A DNA stretch of 64,000 bases from Amoebidium appalachense. Its lineage: Eukaryota; Ichthyosporea. The stretch lies in NCBI GenBank assembly GCA_963693365.1, contig CAVNZM010000004.1, forward strand, positions 7,068,001 through 7,132,000, read 5' to 3'. Below are positions 30,293 through 58,958 of the stretch, in pieces. The notes beneath the pieces are model-generated. The model was not told the origin of the DNA. It ran no database searches and saw nothing but the letters and a program-made list of their open reading frames with translations. Each line of letters starts with the position of its first letter. Position 1 is the first letter of the stretch. The position numbers and the translations under genes are program-made.

Positions 30293-31748
30293 CTGAAGAA
30301 AACTGGAACATGTGTGTGTTCGTGTGTGCAAACGCACATTTTCGCATGTGGAATGGCACGTGTTGGTTCTATGTTTTAGGGTTGTCTTTTGTATCTGTGT
30401 TCTGAACAGGTGCATGTGCGTACATGTGTGTGCAACCCTTTCTGAGCTTTCTTATCCTAAACACAGGCATCCGCGATCCTTCAGGAGGAGATGGCCAGCC
30501 TAGGATTGCATCCAAAACGGCAAACCGATTGGCTGATCGCGCAGATCGGATCTTATCAGATCATCCTGATCCAGACTTGGGAGAAGGTCGTGCAGCCAAC
30601 AGAGTTTTCTACCGTTTTCTATGAACGGCTGTTCGAGAGATGTCCCGAAATAAAGCCAAAGTTTCAGGTGTGTGCTTGGTGATAGGTCTGGGCCTAGAAG
30701 ACCGAATCTATATATATATATATAAAGAGTTTCAGGTGTGTGCTTGGTAATAGATCTGGGCCTAGAGGACCGAAATATATATATATATATATATATATTT
30801 AAAGAGAGGGAGAGAGAGAGAGAGACAGAGAGAGAGAGAATGGGAGAGAGAGAGAGAGATAGAGAGAAAGAAAGAAAACAAACAAAGAAAGAAAGAAAGA
30901 AAGAAAAAACAAAAGATGAAGATGAAGATGAAGACGAGGACACAGCACACAGATGCACGCACGCGCGCGCGTCCATGCACAGGCACGCACATGCACACAC
31001 ATGCGCACACGCACAAACACTGAAACACACACACCCGAGCGCGCACACACACATCCGGCACAAACCTTAATTTTATTTTTTTTTAGTGGGGGGGAAGGGG
31101 AGGGGGGGGGGGGGGGGGAAGGAAGGAAGCCTGAGATTTATGTGTCGTCGACAACTGAACGCACGGAATATGCATACATACACATCGCATATACGCTCTG
31201 TACCCTTCGTGGCACCGAGTATTTATGGGTTTGGGCTTTGATTACATGCCAAGTGTCAATCTACAAAAATGGAGTGTGACCAGCCAGTCGGATAAGTTCT
31301 AACCACGTGTTCCCTCTTTGTTTCTTTTTAACTCCAGAGGGTGAAGGTGGCACATCAACGCAAAGCCTTTGGCGCGGCCATCACGGAGATAGTTCAGTTC
31401 CTGGATAACAAGGACAAATTATGTAAGTATTGAAAAACATTTTGAAAATGGGGCGGGATATATATGTTCATTACCAGCAGATTCATTTTTTCATAAGATG
31501 CACGTTGAATGCTAAAGTGTGAAGGGCTAGGAAAACCGACTAAGCTTTGACAGCACAATAGATAAACTGTTCGACCTCCCCCCCTCCCTCCCCCCCTCCC
31601 CCCCCCCCCCCCCCCAAAAAAAAAAAAAAAAAAGAAAACCACCCACCCACCCCTCCCTGCTCCTGTATGCCTGCCCCTGCACTCTTGCTCAGTCTTCTCA
31701 TTTCTCCCCTTTTCTCGTCGTCGTACCATACGGCACAAACACACGTAC

Positions 31749-31835
<87 letters not shown>

Positions 31836-32131
31836 TATCACACACACACACACAGCCGCCCGCCTACGCCAGCTAGCGCGTAGCCATGCGGCAGCGCAGC
31901 GCAACCTCAGCAACCAGCTTTGCTGCTCATTCTGCGACATATTCGTTGAGGTCCTGAAGGAGTTCGTCCCGTCCCTCTCAGGTACCAATAATCACTATCT
32001 TTGTGGGGGGTTTTTTATGGCCTTTATTGCATGCCTGGGCGTTGTTTTACTTTCGTCTTTGGTGTTTCCTTTATAAGGGCCTTTGGTCTGCGGTGGTTTC
32101 CACCCTCTCATGCATACATCCTACACTCCAT

Positions 32132-32162
<31 letters not shown>

Positions 32163-32351
32163 CACACACACACACACACACCTCCCCACCCGTGGGTAAT
32201 ACATCCCATCCCTTTTCCCACGCTGATAAAATAGGCTCTGCTCAAGTGTCTTGGGCCTGCACAACGGTTTGTTCGTGGTTGGTTGTGTTTGAGATTCGTT
32301 TTTTTTTAGGAATTTCTTGGTCTCGACATCTAATGCTCCCCCTATCCTGGA

Positions 32352-32382
<31 letters not shown>

Positions 32383-32608
32383 GGACTATCGTAGTAGGCC
32401 CCTATGTCTTTGTAGGGGACTGGGGGAACCAGTTTGACCTCCTCCCAGCCGCCCCCTCTCTCCATCCCTCCATCCCTCCCTCTCTCCCTTCCTCCCTCCC
32501 TTCCTCTCCTCTCTCTCTTTCTCTCTCCCCCCCCCCCCCCCCCCTCTTCTCCCGGCCCGTCCCGAAAGGCTTCCAATCTTACTCACAACCACCCGTGCAC
32601 GCGCACAC

Positions 32609-32667
<59 letters not shown>

Positions 32668-32783
32668 CCGCAGAGGCCATCATCTGGCGGCGCACGATGG
32701 GGCTGCTTGGTCTGGCCATGTCGACTATGATCAGAGAGGACACGTGCAGCAGAGACCCCATACCTGGCTGTAGGCTATCCTGA
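27855..32783 (+). CDS. Two-domain globin 1 with N-terminal extension
   Basis: Six exons: 27855-28364, 29812-30069, 30467-30667, 31338-31422, 31856-31981, 32668-32783. Phases are 0,0,0,1,1, giving 431 residues. The start is uncertain: the ATG at 27,984 has a better context (A at -3) and would give 388 residues. After a polar, basic extension with no known domain come two globin folds. Domain 1 begins at VQENVKRSW, has a CD1-type Phe in KLMFGD and a proximal F8-type His in FAGLH. Domain 2 has CD1 Phe in KPKFQ, a distal E7-type His in VAHQRK and F8 His in ARSHA. Domain 1 shows no His or Gln at the expected E7 place. Haem and O2, NO or redox roles are expected for globins, but the exact role is unknown. 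No signal peptide or membrane segment is seen. The same intron pattern occurs in the paralogue at 36,087, so the pair arose by tandem duplication. Confidence 0.87.
30661..30775 (+). repeat. Tandem duplication of a splice-donor region
   Basis: The segment starting gtttcaggtgtgtgcttggt at 30,661 spans the exon 3 donor of globin 1. It is repeated from 30,729 with a period of 68 bases and a few mismatches. Each copy is followed by a TA run. The second copy retains a TTTCAG|GTGTGT donor-like site. Confidence 0.9.
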
Positions 32784-34467
32784 TGTTATAATTTTTTAAA
32801 ATCTTAAAATGTAAATTGGAATGCTCCTCGGTTCCTTGATTCCCTCTTTGGGTGGATATGATTTCCTTTAACTGTTACAGCAGCTTAGAAGGAAAGACCT
32901 TCGCATCATGAAATTATGGCACTCAGGTGTGTGAACGAGCTGGCCTTACCATTGTCCGCTAAGTTTCAGTAATCGCTGCAATTGATGTAGGCTAGATTAC
33001 TGGTGACTGTGGCGAGATTTGCTCGCTTTTCTCAAAGTTTCACTACTAAAGGTCTTAGATTAGGATAGAAATCTCGAAAACTTTGGCTGTTGTCATGAAA
33101 TCCCCAGCCATAATTATAAGACCCCAACTATTGATATCTTCAGTAAGGTGACGACTGCACATGGCTCAATAGCTGTCATAATAACTGTTTTATCTCTTTT
33201 CTCTCTCTTTCTTGCCATATTTAGACAGCAAGTTGCCATTATATAGGGTCATCATGCAGTTTGACAATTCCCCAACAATACTTTCACCGGTTGAGTGTTA
33301 TTATATATGCCATCATTCACACGTGTATGTTATCAGTACTCGAGTTAAGCACGAATGCTCCCTGTAATAATGTGTTACGATTAGCCAGTAATCCTACTTC
33401 TAGCATTAAAAATTGGCACTATTACTAAACATGTTACTACACGACTTGTATGCTCTGACGACGAGCCAACGAGCAAGATTTTGAGGTCGATGACGTGAAG
33501 TAGAAATAAACGTACTCGCATACTCAAGATAAAGCACAACTCGTTTGCTTGCTTGTTTGCAGCTGAGAGGCAACTGCAGTCGCCCATCACCACCCACCAA
33601 CGGCAACACACAGCCCCCCCCCCCCCAGAAAAAAAGAAAAAGGAAAAAAAAAGAAAAAAAGAAAGAATCGAGAAGAGCCTCCCCCCCCCCCCCCCCCCCC
33701 CCCCTGGCAGTGTGGAGACATCGTGTTCTGTACACGTTGGCGACTCAGGCTGGCCAAAAATTGCTGGATCGCACGCATGCATGCAGGCATGAACGCGGCA
33801 TGTGTTCATGTTCATGCATGAATGTGTGGGTGAATGTACAGATACTATGTGTGCTCGTCACTGTGCGCATGTGTTTTAGGTGTGACTGTGTGTGTGTGTG
33901 CGTGTGTGTGTGGCCCGGCGGAGGCGCGGGGGGGGGGGGGGGGGGGGGGGGAGGGGGAGGGGGGGGAGGGGGGGGGGGGGGGGGGGGGGGGGGCGGGGGG
34001 GGGGGGGGGGGGGGGGGGGGGGGAGGGAGGGAGGGAGGGACACTCTTGTGCGTGTGTATGATACGTTTGTACAACATGTGTGCGTGTGTGTGCTTTAATG
34101 TGCACATGTTTGTGTGTGTGCGTGTGAGGGGGTGGCACTCTTTTGCGCCGTGTATGATACGTTTGTACATGTACAACATATATCTGCATGTATGTGGCAC
34201 TGCACATGTGTGCGCTTATGTGTAACGTTTGTGTGTGTGCGTGTGTGTGTGTATGCGTGTGGCTGTGTATGTGTGTGTGTGTGAACATGTGTTTGTGTGT
34301 GTAGATGTGTGTGAACATGTGTTTGTGTGCATGTGTGCGGTGTGTGGGTGTGGCCATGCCGGCGGGTGTGCCGTCCCGTGTGTCTGTGCACAACAACGTT
34401 GTTGTGTGACTCACAGGCTGTGTGTCTGTGCGTGTCACGTGTCACCTGGTGCACGTCAATATGTGTG

Positions 34468-34523
<56 letters not shown>

Positions 34524-36086
34524 TGTGTATATTATGTCTAGATCTCTCGAGCTCCCACTGTACGTGTGCGTGCGTGTGTATGTGTGACAGTCACTGTGAT
34601 TGTGTGTGTCACAGTGTACACGTGTGTGTGTGTTTGTGTGTTTTTGTGTGTCTGTGTGCGCAAACGCGCGAATGCATATGCATGTGCTTGTGCGTGTGCC
34701 CCGTATGAGTATTATGCCAATATTAGTGTGTGTTTTCGTTTACACACGTCTTGACGTGTGTGTGTGTGTGCACACGTGTGCGGGTGTGCCACGGTGTGTG
34801 TGACTGCTGCACGTGTGTGTGTGTGTCACGTTCGTATATACTTGTGTGGGTTACCGTGTAGCTGTTACCAGTATGACTCATGATCAGCGCGTCACGGCCG
34901 CGGCGTCCTGGTTGCGTGCGTGTACACGTGTACATGTACATGTTCTTCTTGGCGGAACTTCTTGCTGTCAGGCAGCTGGGATACCAGCCAGCGTGCACGG
35001 TAACATTGCAGTGCATGGTGCTCTGGTGCCAGTAGCCTCTGGAGGAATGTGGTAGACATGCCAGCCGTGCCCGGTGGAAAAAGGGTCGTGGGACCAGGTG
35101 GGACCGAGTCTTCGGTGCACGGGGATCCTGCCAGCACCGCCGATAAATGACGTCATGATCAAGGGGGATACCCCAGCTGGCTAGTGGCCGCAGGCTGGCA
35201 GCCTGCATGGGCCTACTGTTCAATCTCTAGCTCGCCGGCTATGGTACGACACGTATGTTTCACGGCCCAGATAATATGGCAAATATAGAAAACTAACAAA
35301 GGATGTCGAATAAAACGATCAAACTTACAGTATTTTGTGCACAACGATTACAAACAAACGGTGTCTGGCAAAGAAGACAGGCATCATAGAAGTTCCCCGA
35401 ATTCCAAATCTAATAATGTACAATAAAATGAACCAATGGAAACCGTTGGTTTAGTGATTGTTACTATTACAAACAGGTCCTAGGTGTGTTATTGTGCAGA
35501 AAACAGAGCATAAAAAGCTAAAGACACTAAAAGCCTAGAAAGACTGTTGATCAATAATGTTTCTAGCAATCCTAGCTGGAGCGGTTGAACCTGAGCAAGT
35601 TGCCAAGGACTTGTGGACGGTGGACGAATCGTGAAGCTGATCAGAAGATAAAACTGATAGGAGATAAGACAAATGGACGAATCAGTACTGCGGATCTTGT
35701 TAGATGTACATAGATTCACCTTCCTCGAGAATTCCAGATCTAGAATTCAGCGATTTTTTATCGCTGATCTATTCTCCTCCTCAGCTCTCCTCTTATCTTC
35801 CTTTTTAGTATCTCGTGCTTCCATGTAACACTGTATGTGTCGATGTTATTTGGCTCTTTAATTTTTACGTAAAAAGCAACATAATAATATACCACCTTTT
35901 CTGTCATGAATCTCATGATCATATATTTTATGATCAAATCTGTCCACACACATTCCACAGGCTGGCCTCGGGTGTAGGGAGATCACGGCTGCGCGAATAG
36001 TCAACCTGTGAGCTCAGAAACGTGAGGAACACACACACCATTACCTACATACAATACATGCGTTCGTTTTCCTTTCCTTCCAAAAA
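32784..36086. other. Spacer between the two globin genes
   Basis: AT-rich unique sequence (32,800-33,550) is followed by C and A tracts (33,614-33,705). A G-rich block of about 110 bases (33,928-34,044) and GT-rich loose repeats come next (34,050-34,850). Unique sequence then runs to the second globin. No globin remnant or other gene was recognised. A small perfect hairpin (cagcgat, T loop, atcgctg) sits near 35,748-35,767. Confidence 0.6.
33928..34044. repeat. Long G-rich tract
   Basis: About 100 bases of G broken by single A or C bases, flanked by GT repeats. It lies between the two globin genes. Confidence 0.9.
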
Positions 36087-37144
36087 ATGGCTAAGTTAGA
36101 AAGCGTTGTAAAGGCGAACACCTACATTCTCCCACCCCTTGCCACCGAGATAGACCACGATTTGAAGAGCGCACACGCAGCAAAGAGGAATTTGAAGGTG
36201 GCGGGAAACGACACAGAATTGCACGATTTGCACCTAATAATGACCAACCCACCCATAACAACTTCAACAACAAGCCCAAACGAAACCCATAAATGTGGAC
36301 GGAATCTCACCGTTTTTAGTTCCACGGAAATCTCCAAGGCTAAAAAATCACCCCTTTTGCAGCGGTGGGGCGCCAACGTCATGAAAAGACTGTCCGGTAG
36401 CTCTCTGCCCGGTTCCAACGACAGTTTACACTCGGACTCTGACGGCTCTGTGCATCCGCACATTTCAAAAAAGGCGCCGTGCCCACCATCACCCCTACTA
36501 CCAAATGCAAATAACACTAGTAGTCAAGATGAAAACACAGTTGTTGCATGCAGTACCAGTGCTTATCTGTCACAGGAGCGGCAGGAGGCCATTCTCAAGT
36601 CGTGGCAGGATGCATTTTCGCGACGAAGAAACGGTGGTGCCACTCTCTTCAGTTCTTTTTTCGAAGGTGTATACGTCAGGTTGTTTGATATCTGCCCAGA
36701 GGTTTGTATTGACCCCCCCCCCCCCCCCCCCCCCCCCTCCCCCTTCCCCCGGCCCGCCCAAGGGTTTTCCCCTCCCTACGTAACGGAAAAGAAAAGAGAA
36801 CAGAGATGGGGAAAAAAATCCGTGGCCGATGAAAAGAAAGCCAGGCATACATTCGGCGTGTCACATTATTCATTCACATCACACAATGCAAGGACCTGTT
36901 GCTTGCAATTGCGGTTCCGAGCTGTTGTGTTTTATTAGGTTTTAATCCGTTGGACCCAGAGAAAAAACCGTGTGACAATAATTGATCATTCTTATACAAC
37001 CCCCCCCCCCCCCCCCCACACACACACACATAAACACACACGTGCACACCACACACACACGTTCGCACACACGCACACACGCGCGCGCGCGCGTGCGTGC
37101 GCGTGTGTACACAAACTCTCTCTCTCTCACATATACACACACAA

Positions 37145-37175
<31 letters not shown>

Positions 37176-38144
37176 TCGTTAACTCCTTCCACTACTGTTC
37201 CCTTCTCTTTCCTGTGAAAAACAAACTTGTACACCTGCAAGACTTCAAAAATTGTAACCATATAATATCCAACACAGGCCAAATTTGTGTTTGGCACGGG
37301 AAACACCGTCCGAAAAGCCCTGAAGATCGCCAAAGCCGTGAACCTACTTATGGAGAAAATGGGCAACCAATCACAATTTGAGTCAACCGTGCGTTCATTG
37401 GCTGGCCTACACGTTGCAATCAACGTGACCGAGAAAATGTTCGAGGGTTTGGGCCAGGCACTGTTGGAGAGTCTGGCTGAGAGGCTGGGGGATGAGTGGA
37501 CGGACGAGGTTCGGGACTCGTGGGTGGCCATGTACACACTGGTGGGTGAATTCTAAGTAGCTACGTACGATCATGTCCTTCAACTCAAAAAAAAGAAAGA
37601 ATTGTTTTTGAAGACTCTTAGTATGATAGCCTCTTATAATACCCATCTGATATCATGGTTGAAGTCTTAATGGTCTCATTAAGCTTGATACGTGAGTCTT
37701 CAACCTTTTGAATTGTGCAATAACCGCCCCTCCCCCCCGCTTTCCACCCCTTTCAGGCTGTCTCTATCCTTCAGAGTGAAATGGCCCTTCTACGGGGGGA
37801 CAAAAAGAAGCAAATTGATTGGCTGGTGAGGTCTCTGGGGCCCAGAAAGGACCAATTGCTGGCCACGTGGGGGCAGGTCGAGAGGCAGGCGGAATTTGCT
37901 GGCAAGTTCTATGCCCGGCTGTTTGAGGAGTGCCCGGAGGTCAAACCAATGTTCCAGGTAGGACATTTACGACACCCTGATGATGTCGGGAGTATGTTTA
38001 GAAGTTTGGCCACCCAGTATGTTGTACACACACACACACATGCACATGCACGTGCGCTCGCCTGTGCGCCCATGCACGCACACGCACACACACACACGCA
38101 GATGTATGGTCGCGCACGCGCGCGCGCACACGCGCGCGCGCACG

Positions 38145-38210
<66 letters not shown>

Positions 38211-39296
38211 CACACATACAAACGTGCAGACAGACAGACAGACAGACAGACGCATACAAACGTGCACGCGCGCACACACACACACGCACACACACACACA
38301 CACACTTTTTTCCAGAATCGGCGCTCACCTCATATGCCTGACACACAGAACAAGCCGGCACAGCAACACAGGGCCCTTGCCGGGTCCATTGGGGAGCTAC
38401 TGAAGATCATCGACAGACAGGACAGGCTGGGTAGGTCCCAGCCCATATGTATGGCTTACAGTATTTACAAAGAAAAATGTTGTATGTGCACATCTTGACA
38501 TGGTGCATGCGTGCTGCGTACGTGCGCGCATGAGTCCCGGCACCGCGCACATACAGTCACACTCACATAAGCACACGTATATACCGTAGCACGTGCCCGC
38601 CCGCACGTACACACACACACAGATAAACTGCTACAGCCTGTCACCGCCTGCCAGCATCGTGCTGCGCCTGCACACACACAACACGCACCAGCCTCAGCCT
38701 GAGAGATGTTTCACTGTCTGGCACACGCACACACCATACAAACACTGGTAGAATACGGCATAGTGTGAACTTACGTATCGAAGAACTCTCCGTATACCTT
38801 TTTTCATTGGGTATCTATAACTTCATGATGTATGCCAGCCCCATCGTGCCCGGCGGCGCATATAATGAAAATATGGTCACTCATGGTCATATTATGCATC
38901 CAACTTCAGTGATGGGCGTAATTTAAAATTTTGAACTTAAACCAAAGGTAATCAATGATGAACCAATCAAACCACAGAGGTCCGGCTGAAGGCGCTTGCC
39001 CGCATCCACGCGCACCTGACCATCACGCCCGAAATGTGCCACCACTTCTGCAACTGCATGGTGGAGACCCTCAAAGCAGAACTGCACCCCTACTTCACAG
39101 GTATGTCCTGGTGTACGAGTAATAAAGGCCATAACCCTGCTGCGGCAACCTCACCCTTTTAAGTTTATTAAGTTAAAGCTCCCGTAGGTTGTGTCCTTCT
39201 AACTTTTCAAGCTCACCCAGTCGTAAAGTAAAATGTCGGCCACCATGCTTCAAAAGTTAACAACTCACCGAAGTTGGATTCTTAGAACTACCCCAG

Positions 39297-39328
<32 letters not shown>

Positions 39329-39590
39329 ACAAACTGATAACTCAACCGTAGTACCTTTCCTGAGCCATTTGCAGTGATGCAAGATGCTGTTGAAACCTCT
39401 AGTCTCAAGTTTGTTATGTAGCTACTCTGTGCGTTGACAAGGTGGCGAGGATGCCGCGATGATTGGTACATACTGATCCCATCCCCCCCCCCCCCCCCCC
39501 CCCTCCCCCCCCCCCTCCCCTCCCTCCTACCCCTCACAACCACCACTAGCCGAATGCCTCCGAATGCCTCCTTCACAAGGGAACACAAGG

Positions 39591-39666
<76 letters not shown>

Positions 39667-39778
39667 TGACGACGACGCAACCTGGCGCCGGACCATGGGG
39701 TTGGTTGCCATGGTGATGGCGTCCGTATCTGAAAAGGCTGGCGACATCCACTCACGTGCACTGTGCTCCATCCAGTGA
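36087..39778 (+). CDS. Two-domain globin 2 with N-terminal extension
   Basis: Six exons: 36087-36701, 37278-37541, 37757-37957, 38316-38430, 38978-39100, 39666-39778. Phases are 0,0,0,1,1, identical to the upstream paralogue, giving 476 residues. The ATG context is strong (AAAAATGGCT). Exon 4 could instead begin at 38,349, removing 11 residues in the CD region and matching the paralogue's length better. The first 155 or so residues are Ser- and Asn-rich without a known domain. Domain 1 starts at [11 protein letters not shown], has CD1 Phe in KFVFGT and F8 His in LAGLHV, with no His or Gln at the expected E7. Domain 2 has CD1 Phe in KPMFQ, Gln at E7 in PAQQHR and F8 His in ARIHA. Globin-type haem binding is therefore likely in both domains. 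The cellular role cannot be read from sequence. Confidence 0.89.
38157..38306. repeat. (CA)n with (CAGA)n, globin 2 intron 3
   Basis: CA repeats surround two runs of the tetranucleotide CAGA (about 38,182-38,210 and 38,227-38,250). The array ends just before the T-rich tract that precedes the exon 4 acceptor. Confidence 0.95.
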
Positions 39779-40810
39779 CCATCCGCCTACAGTCACGTGC
39801 AGGGCCATCCCTGGTAACGTAAGCGGCTTACCTGCGAATGATTTAAATTTTAAATTCTTTTTATTCTGAATTAGTCCACCAATGGCATGCTGTCCATAAA
39901 TCAGCCCGGCGCCTGAAACGAATGCTTCGTCCAAATGGCCGCTTCCGAGTCACCAAAAGTCGACCCATGCGCCCCACTCATCAGAGGCCCGTGCCGTACG
40001 TTGATAAATAGGCACTGGCTGATGATTATTAACGGTTCAGCGTCACACGGCCATAATTACACTACACATGGGATGGGCCCAAGTTGTTTATCGCCAGTTT
40101 ATGGCATGCATCTCTCTTCTTCATAATGAGGGTGGAGCGGGAGGAGGAGGGGGCGAGAGGGGGGATGGACCCCGAGATTTGGGGGAGGGATGCAGCACTG
40201 CAACACAATAATTACTCAACATTTTGATGGGTTTCCGAAATACGAATGGCCCTCTGGGTTCGGAGTGTATGGCAACTGTTTTCAGTGATCTAAGTTAACG
40301 GCAATGTTCGGTAGCTTTGCTTGGCAGCCTAATAGTAGAGTTGTACATGTGTGGGCTTATGTTACGCCATAACTTAGTAATTGTAATTTACAATTTTTTC
40401 AGTTTAGGTGGCTGGGCCACCAAGGCGGTGCTTAGGAGTTTTATTTTACGATTATGGTTTCATTTTTTTATTATCACGGTAAAGTCACTGCCATATATGC
40501 TGTACATATGTACAGTAGGGATTTAGCTCAGTGAAAAGGTTTCAGTATGTTTAAAAATTTACATAAAACGAATGGAATTGAGTAAACAAACAATGTAGTT
40601 AAACATCATAAGAAACTGATGTAAGGTATCATCTGTAGTAGTGTGGTACTGTTCGGAACAGGACTTGTATTCTTGCCCTTCCCACAGTTCGTGGCAACCT
40701 GTGGAAAGAGAAACGGTTGTGTGAAAAGGGGGGGAAGGAAGCGCGGGGGCGGGGGGGGGGGGGGGGGGGGGGGGCGGATAAAGGGAGATGTGGCAATTGC
40801 AAGCGAGGAG

Positions 40811-40907
<97 letters not shown>

Positions 40908-41199
40908 ATGCTGTCATGGGGAAGAGAGAGAGCGACCAATCGATCCAGCTACCTTGAGTTATCAACCTTAAGCTTGTTCACATGTGACAGGTGTATCGCC
41001 ATTAGCTTCGGATGCATGCATACAAAAAAAAAGTTTGTATAAACAATAAAGAAGTAGGTATATCAAGTTTTCAAGTTTTTGTTTGTCTCCGCCTTTTTTT
41101 TTTATATAATGACTGCAACGGCTTGTGGCAGGGGATCCGAACCAGGAGGGGAGGTGTGGATCGTGTGGGTGGGTGGGTGGTGGTGGTGGTGGTGGTGGT

Positions 41200-41234
<35 letters not shown>

Positions 41235-41553
41235 AAGGGGAAAGAGGCCAAGGAAACTTTCATACAGGACGTGTGCTCTTTCTTATTGGGGACGCAAATT
41301 GCTGACCCGTCTTCTTTGCCAACAACAGCCCCCCCCCCCTTTCCCCTCGAGCTCCCTCTCGGTGACGAACCCCTTTCAAATATACGGGCCGTTGTAATTA
41401 CTTTTATCATGAACACGAATTTCGTGGGCCCCGTCATGATCCATGCATGGTCACTTCTCGGTCGGTTCATACGGTCACATTAGTACCCGCCGGTGCCAAC
41501 TACTTAGACATGCATATGCGTACGCCGCTCACGATATATCACCTTTGTGCATG

Positions 41554-41613
<60 letters not shown>

Positions 41614-42051
41614 ATTCATCCCCTGCTTGCATTATCACTAATATTGCCAACACGTACAGGCATCCGCGGGGACCCTGCACACGCAAACACTTCGTGCCAG
41701 TGCTTTCCCGCTAAACACACATATGTATTGCGACTGCGCCGTCTGGGCCACAGCAGTAATACTTGATTTGCACCACCACACCAGACTAAATGTTGTTTCA
41801 AGGCAGCATCCAGTGCTGCATTTCGGGTTCATAACTGTGAAGGAGGCAACTCAGAATATACTCTGGATTATCGTATACGTACAAATAATAACTATTTCGT
41901 GTGGCCACTGTATGATGATCATAAACTCATAACGAGCCTCTATACGACAGCATAAACACGTCAAATGATATGATCAAAATTCAATGCCAAGCTGCGGCTC
42001 CACGCCTGTCCGAGAAGTGGTTTACAGTCGTGTGCGTCCGTGTGTGTGTGT

Positions 42052-42135
<84 letters not shown>

Positions 42136-42478
42136 TGTCAGGCTGCTAACCCGGTGTGCTTATATTTGCTGGAGCCAAGTATGCACACCTCGAATATATG
42201 TTTTAAAAGATCCTCCTTAAAAAAAACTTTTGCTCTTAAAATATCATTAACCCCCCCCCCCCCCCCCCTCCCCCTCTCCCCCCTTCCCCCACTCACCGCA
42301 CGATGTACTAGAGAGCACATTTCCCTTTAGGCTCATGGTATGCCTATTTCACAAGTTTCGAACTAATTATATATGTAAAAAACACCCGGCCAGTCCCGTA
42401 CTACTATACGAATTTGCCAACACTCGAGTACAGGAAGAAAAACACATTCGTTGAGCCTTACTATCTTCTTTTGGTTGC
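39779..42478. other. Spacer between convergent globin 2 and PIGT
   Basis: Contains unique AT-rich sequence, a G tract (40,749-40,774), (GA)n with a G tract (40,815-40,903), (GGT)n with a G tract (41,175-41,233), (TA)n (41,562-41,609) and (GT)n (42,040-42,127). No gene could be supported. Both genes end into this spacer. Confidence 0.6.
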
Positions 42479-57701
<15,223 letters not shown>

Positions 57702-58182
57702 GTTGTATTCCTGGAACACCTAAAAATTCTTATATATAATATCCGTGCAGAGCGTTGGGATCTTGAACTACGGTATTGGGAAGAGGGGAGTTTGTAATAA
57801 CAGGCGGTGTTTGTGTGTTGTAGATAACACAGATCCTTAGAACCTACAGCAAAAAAATACGGCGTGCTTGCAACTGATAAGGAATTCGACACCTGCTGCT
57901 GAATGTAATCGTGGGTCAGTAGTATACCGTAATGCTGTGTTACTAAGAAAACGAACCCGTCCAGCGCCCACCTCTGCAGGCAGGTTGGCCGCAAACTTTG
58001 TTTTGAGTTGGGCGCCAAAATTGAGTGGGCGCACACCAGTATTAGATCCGTTTACGATCGCCCGATTATGCGATCTGCGACGACCAATTTGAAAGGCGTA
58101 GGGCAGATGCCGGCTTGAGGGGAGGGAGGGGAGGGGGGAATGGTTTATCAACAGTTTTGTGTGTGTGTTTTTTTTTTTTTTT

Positions 58183-58277
<95 letters not shown>

Positions 58278-58855
58278 AGATAAACAAACTTGACAAGGGT
58301 GGTTTGTCTCTGCATGACTTGCTTTATCTTCACAGCCTTCGCAACTCGAGTGACATCATCACCCTCCCCGTCTCCGGGGGCCGGGGCCCTTCCCTGCCCG
58401 GCCCCAAAGGCCCCACCGGCACCGAACCCCTCTCAAGTTGTGTATGTAAATAAACCTCCCCTCCACCCCACCCCCCTCCCCATCCTTACCTACACCCCCG
58501 GGCGACCCCCCTCCCCCCTCCTCCTACCCCCCCCAACCCCCCCCCCCCTCCAAAAAAGAAAGAAAGAAAGGGCGGAAAAGAAAGGGAAAGGGAAAGGAAA
58601 GGAAAAGAGAAGTAAAAAGAATTTCGACGGAAAAAAAGAAAATTCTGAAAATGAAAACGTCAACTCCGACCTTTTGCGAATGATCCGTGATTTGTCCGTC
58701 CCAACATAATAGTTCACCGTGTGTCTGTTTGCAATAATCCCCCCCCCCCCCCCCCTCCCCCTTCCCCCTCCTCCCCCTCTTGGCAAGGAGGGGAATCTAG
58801 AATTCTGCAATCCGAACTTAGGGGCGTCTTTTTTCTCAGTCTTTTCTTGTTTCAT

Positions 58856-58886
<31 letters not shown>

Positions 58887-58924
58887 TTTTCTTTTCCTTT
58901 TTTGGGGGGGGGAGGGGGGGGGGA

Positions 58925-58958
<34 letters not shown>

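Noticed and set aside
33545-34225. 226-codon plus-strand frame
   Set aside because: A chain of poly-A, C-tract and G-tract translation with Cys-Val repeats.
35748-35767. Perfect hairpin with T loop resembling a terminator
   Set aside because: A bacterial-type terminator has no meaning in this eukaryotic spacer; the stem is only seven bases.
39752-39934. 60-codon minus-strand frame over the globin 2 stop
   Set aside because: Antisense shadow of the last globin exon and the adjacent spacer.
40516-40590. tRNA-like start gggatttagctcagtg
   Set aside because: It resembles a tRNA A box, but no anticodon arm, GGTTCGAATCC-type B box or acceptor pairing follows.
58290-58709. Plus-strand frame with a hydrophobic start and later Lys/Glu-rich part
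   Set aside because: It crosses polyproline and AAAG repeats and has no recognisable domain; an acceptor/donor pair at 58,337-58,443 is possible but unsupported.
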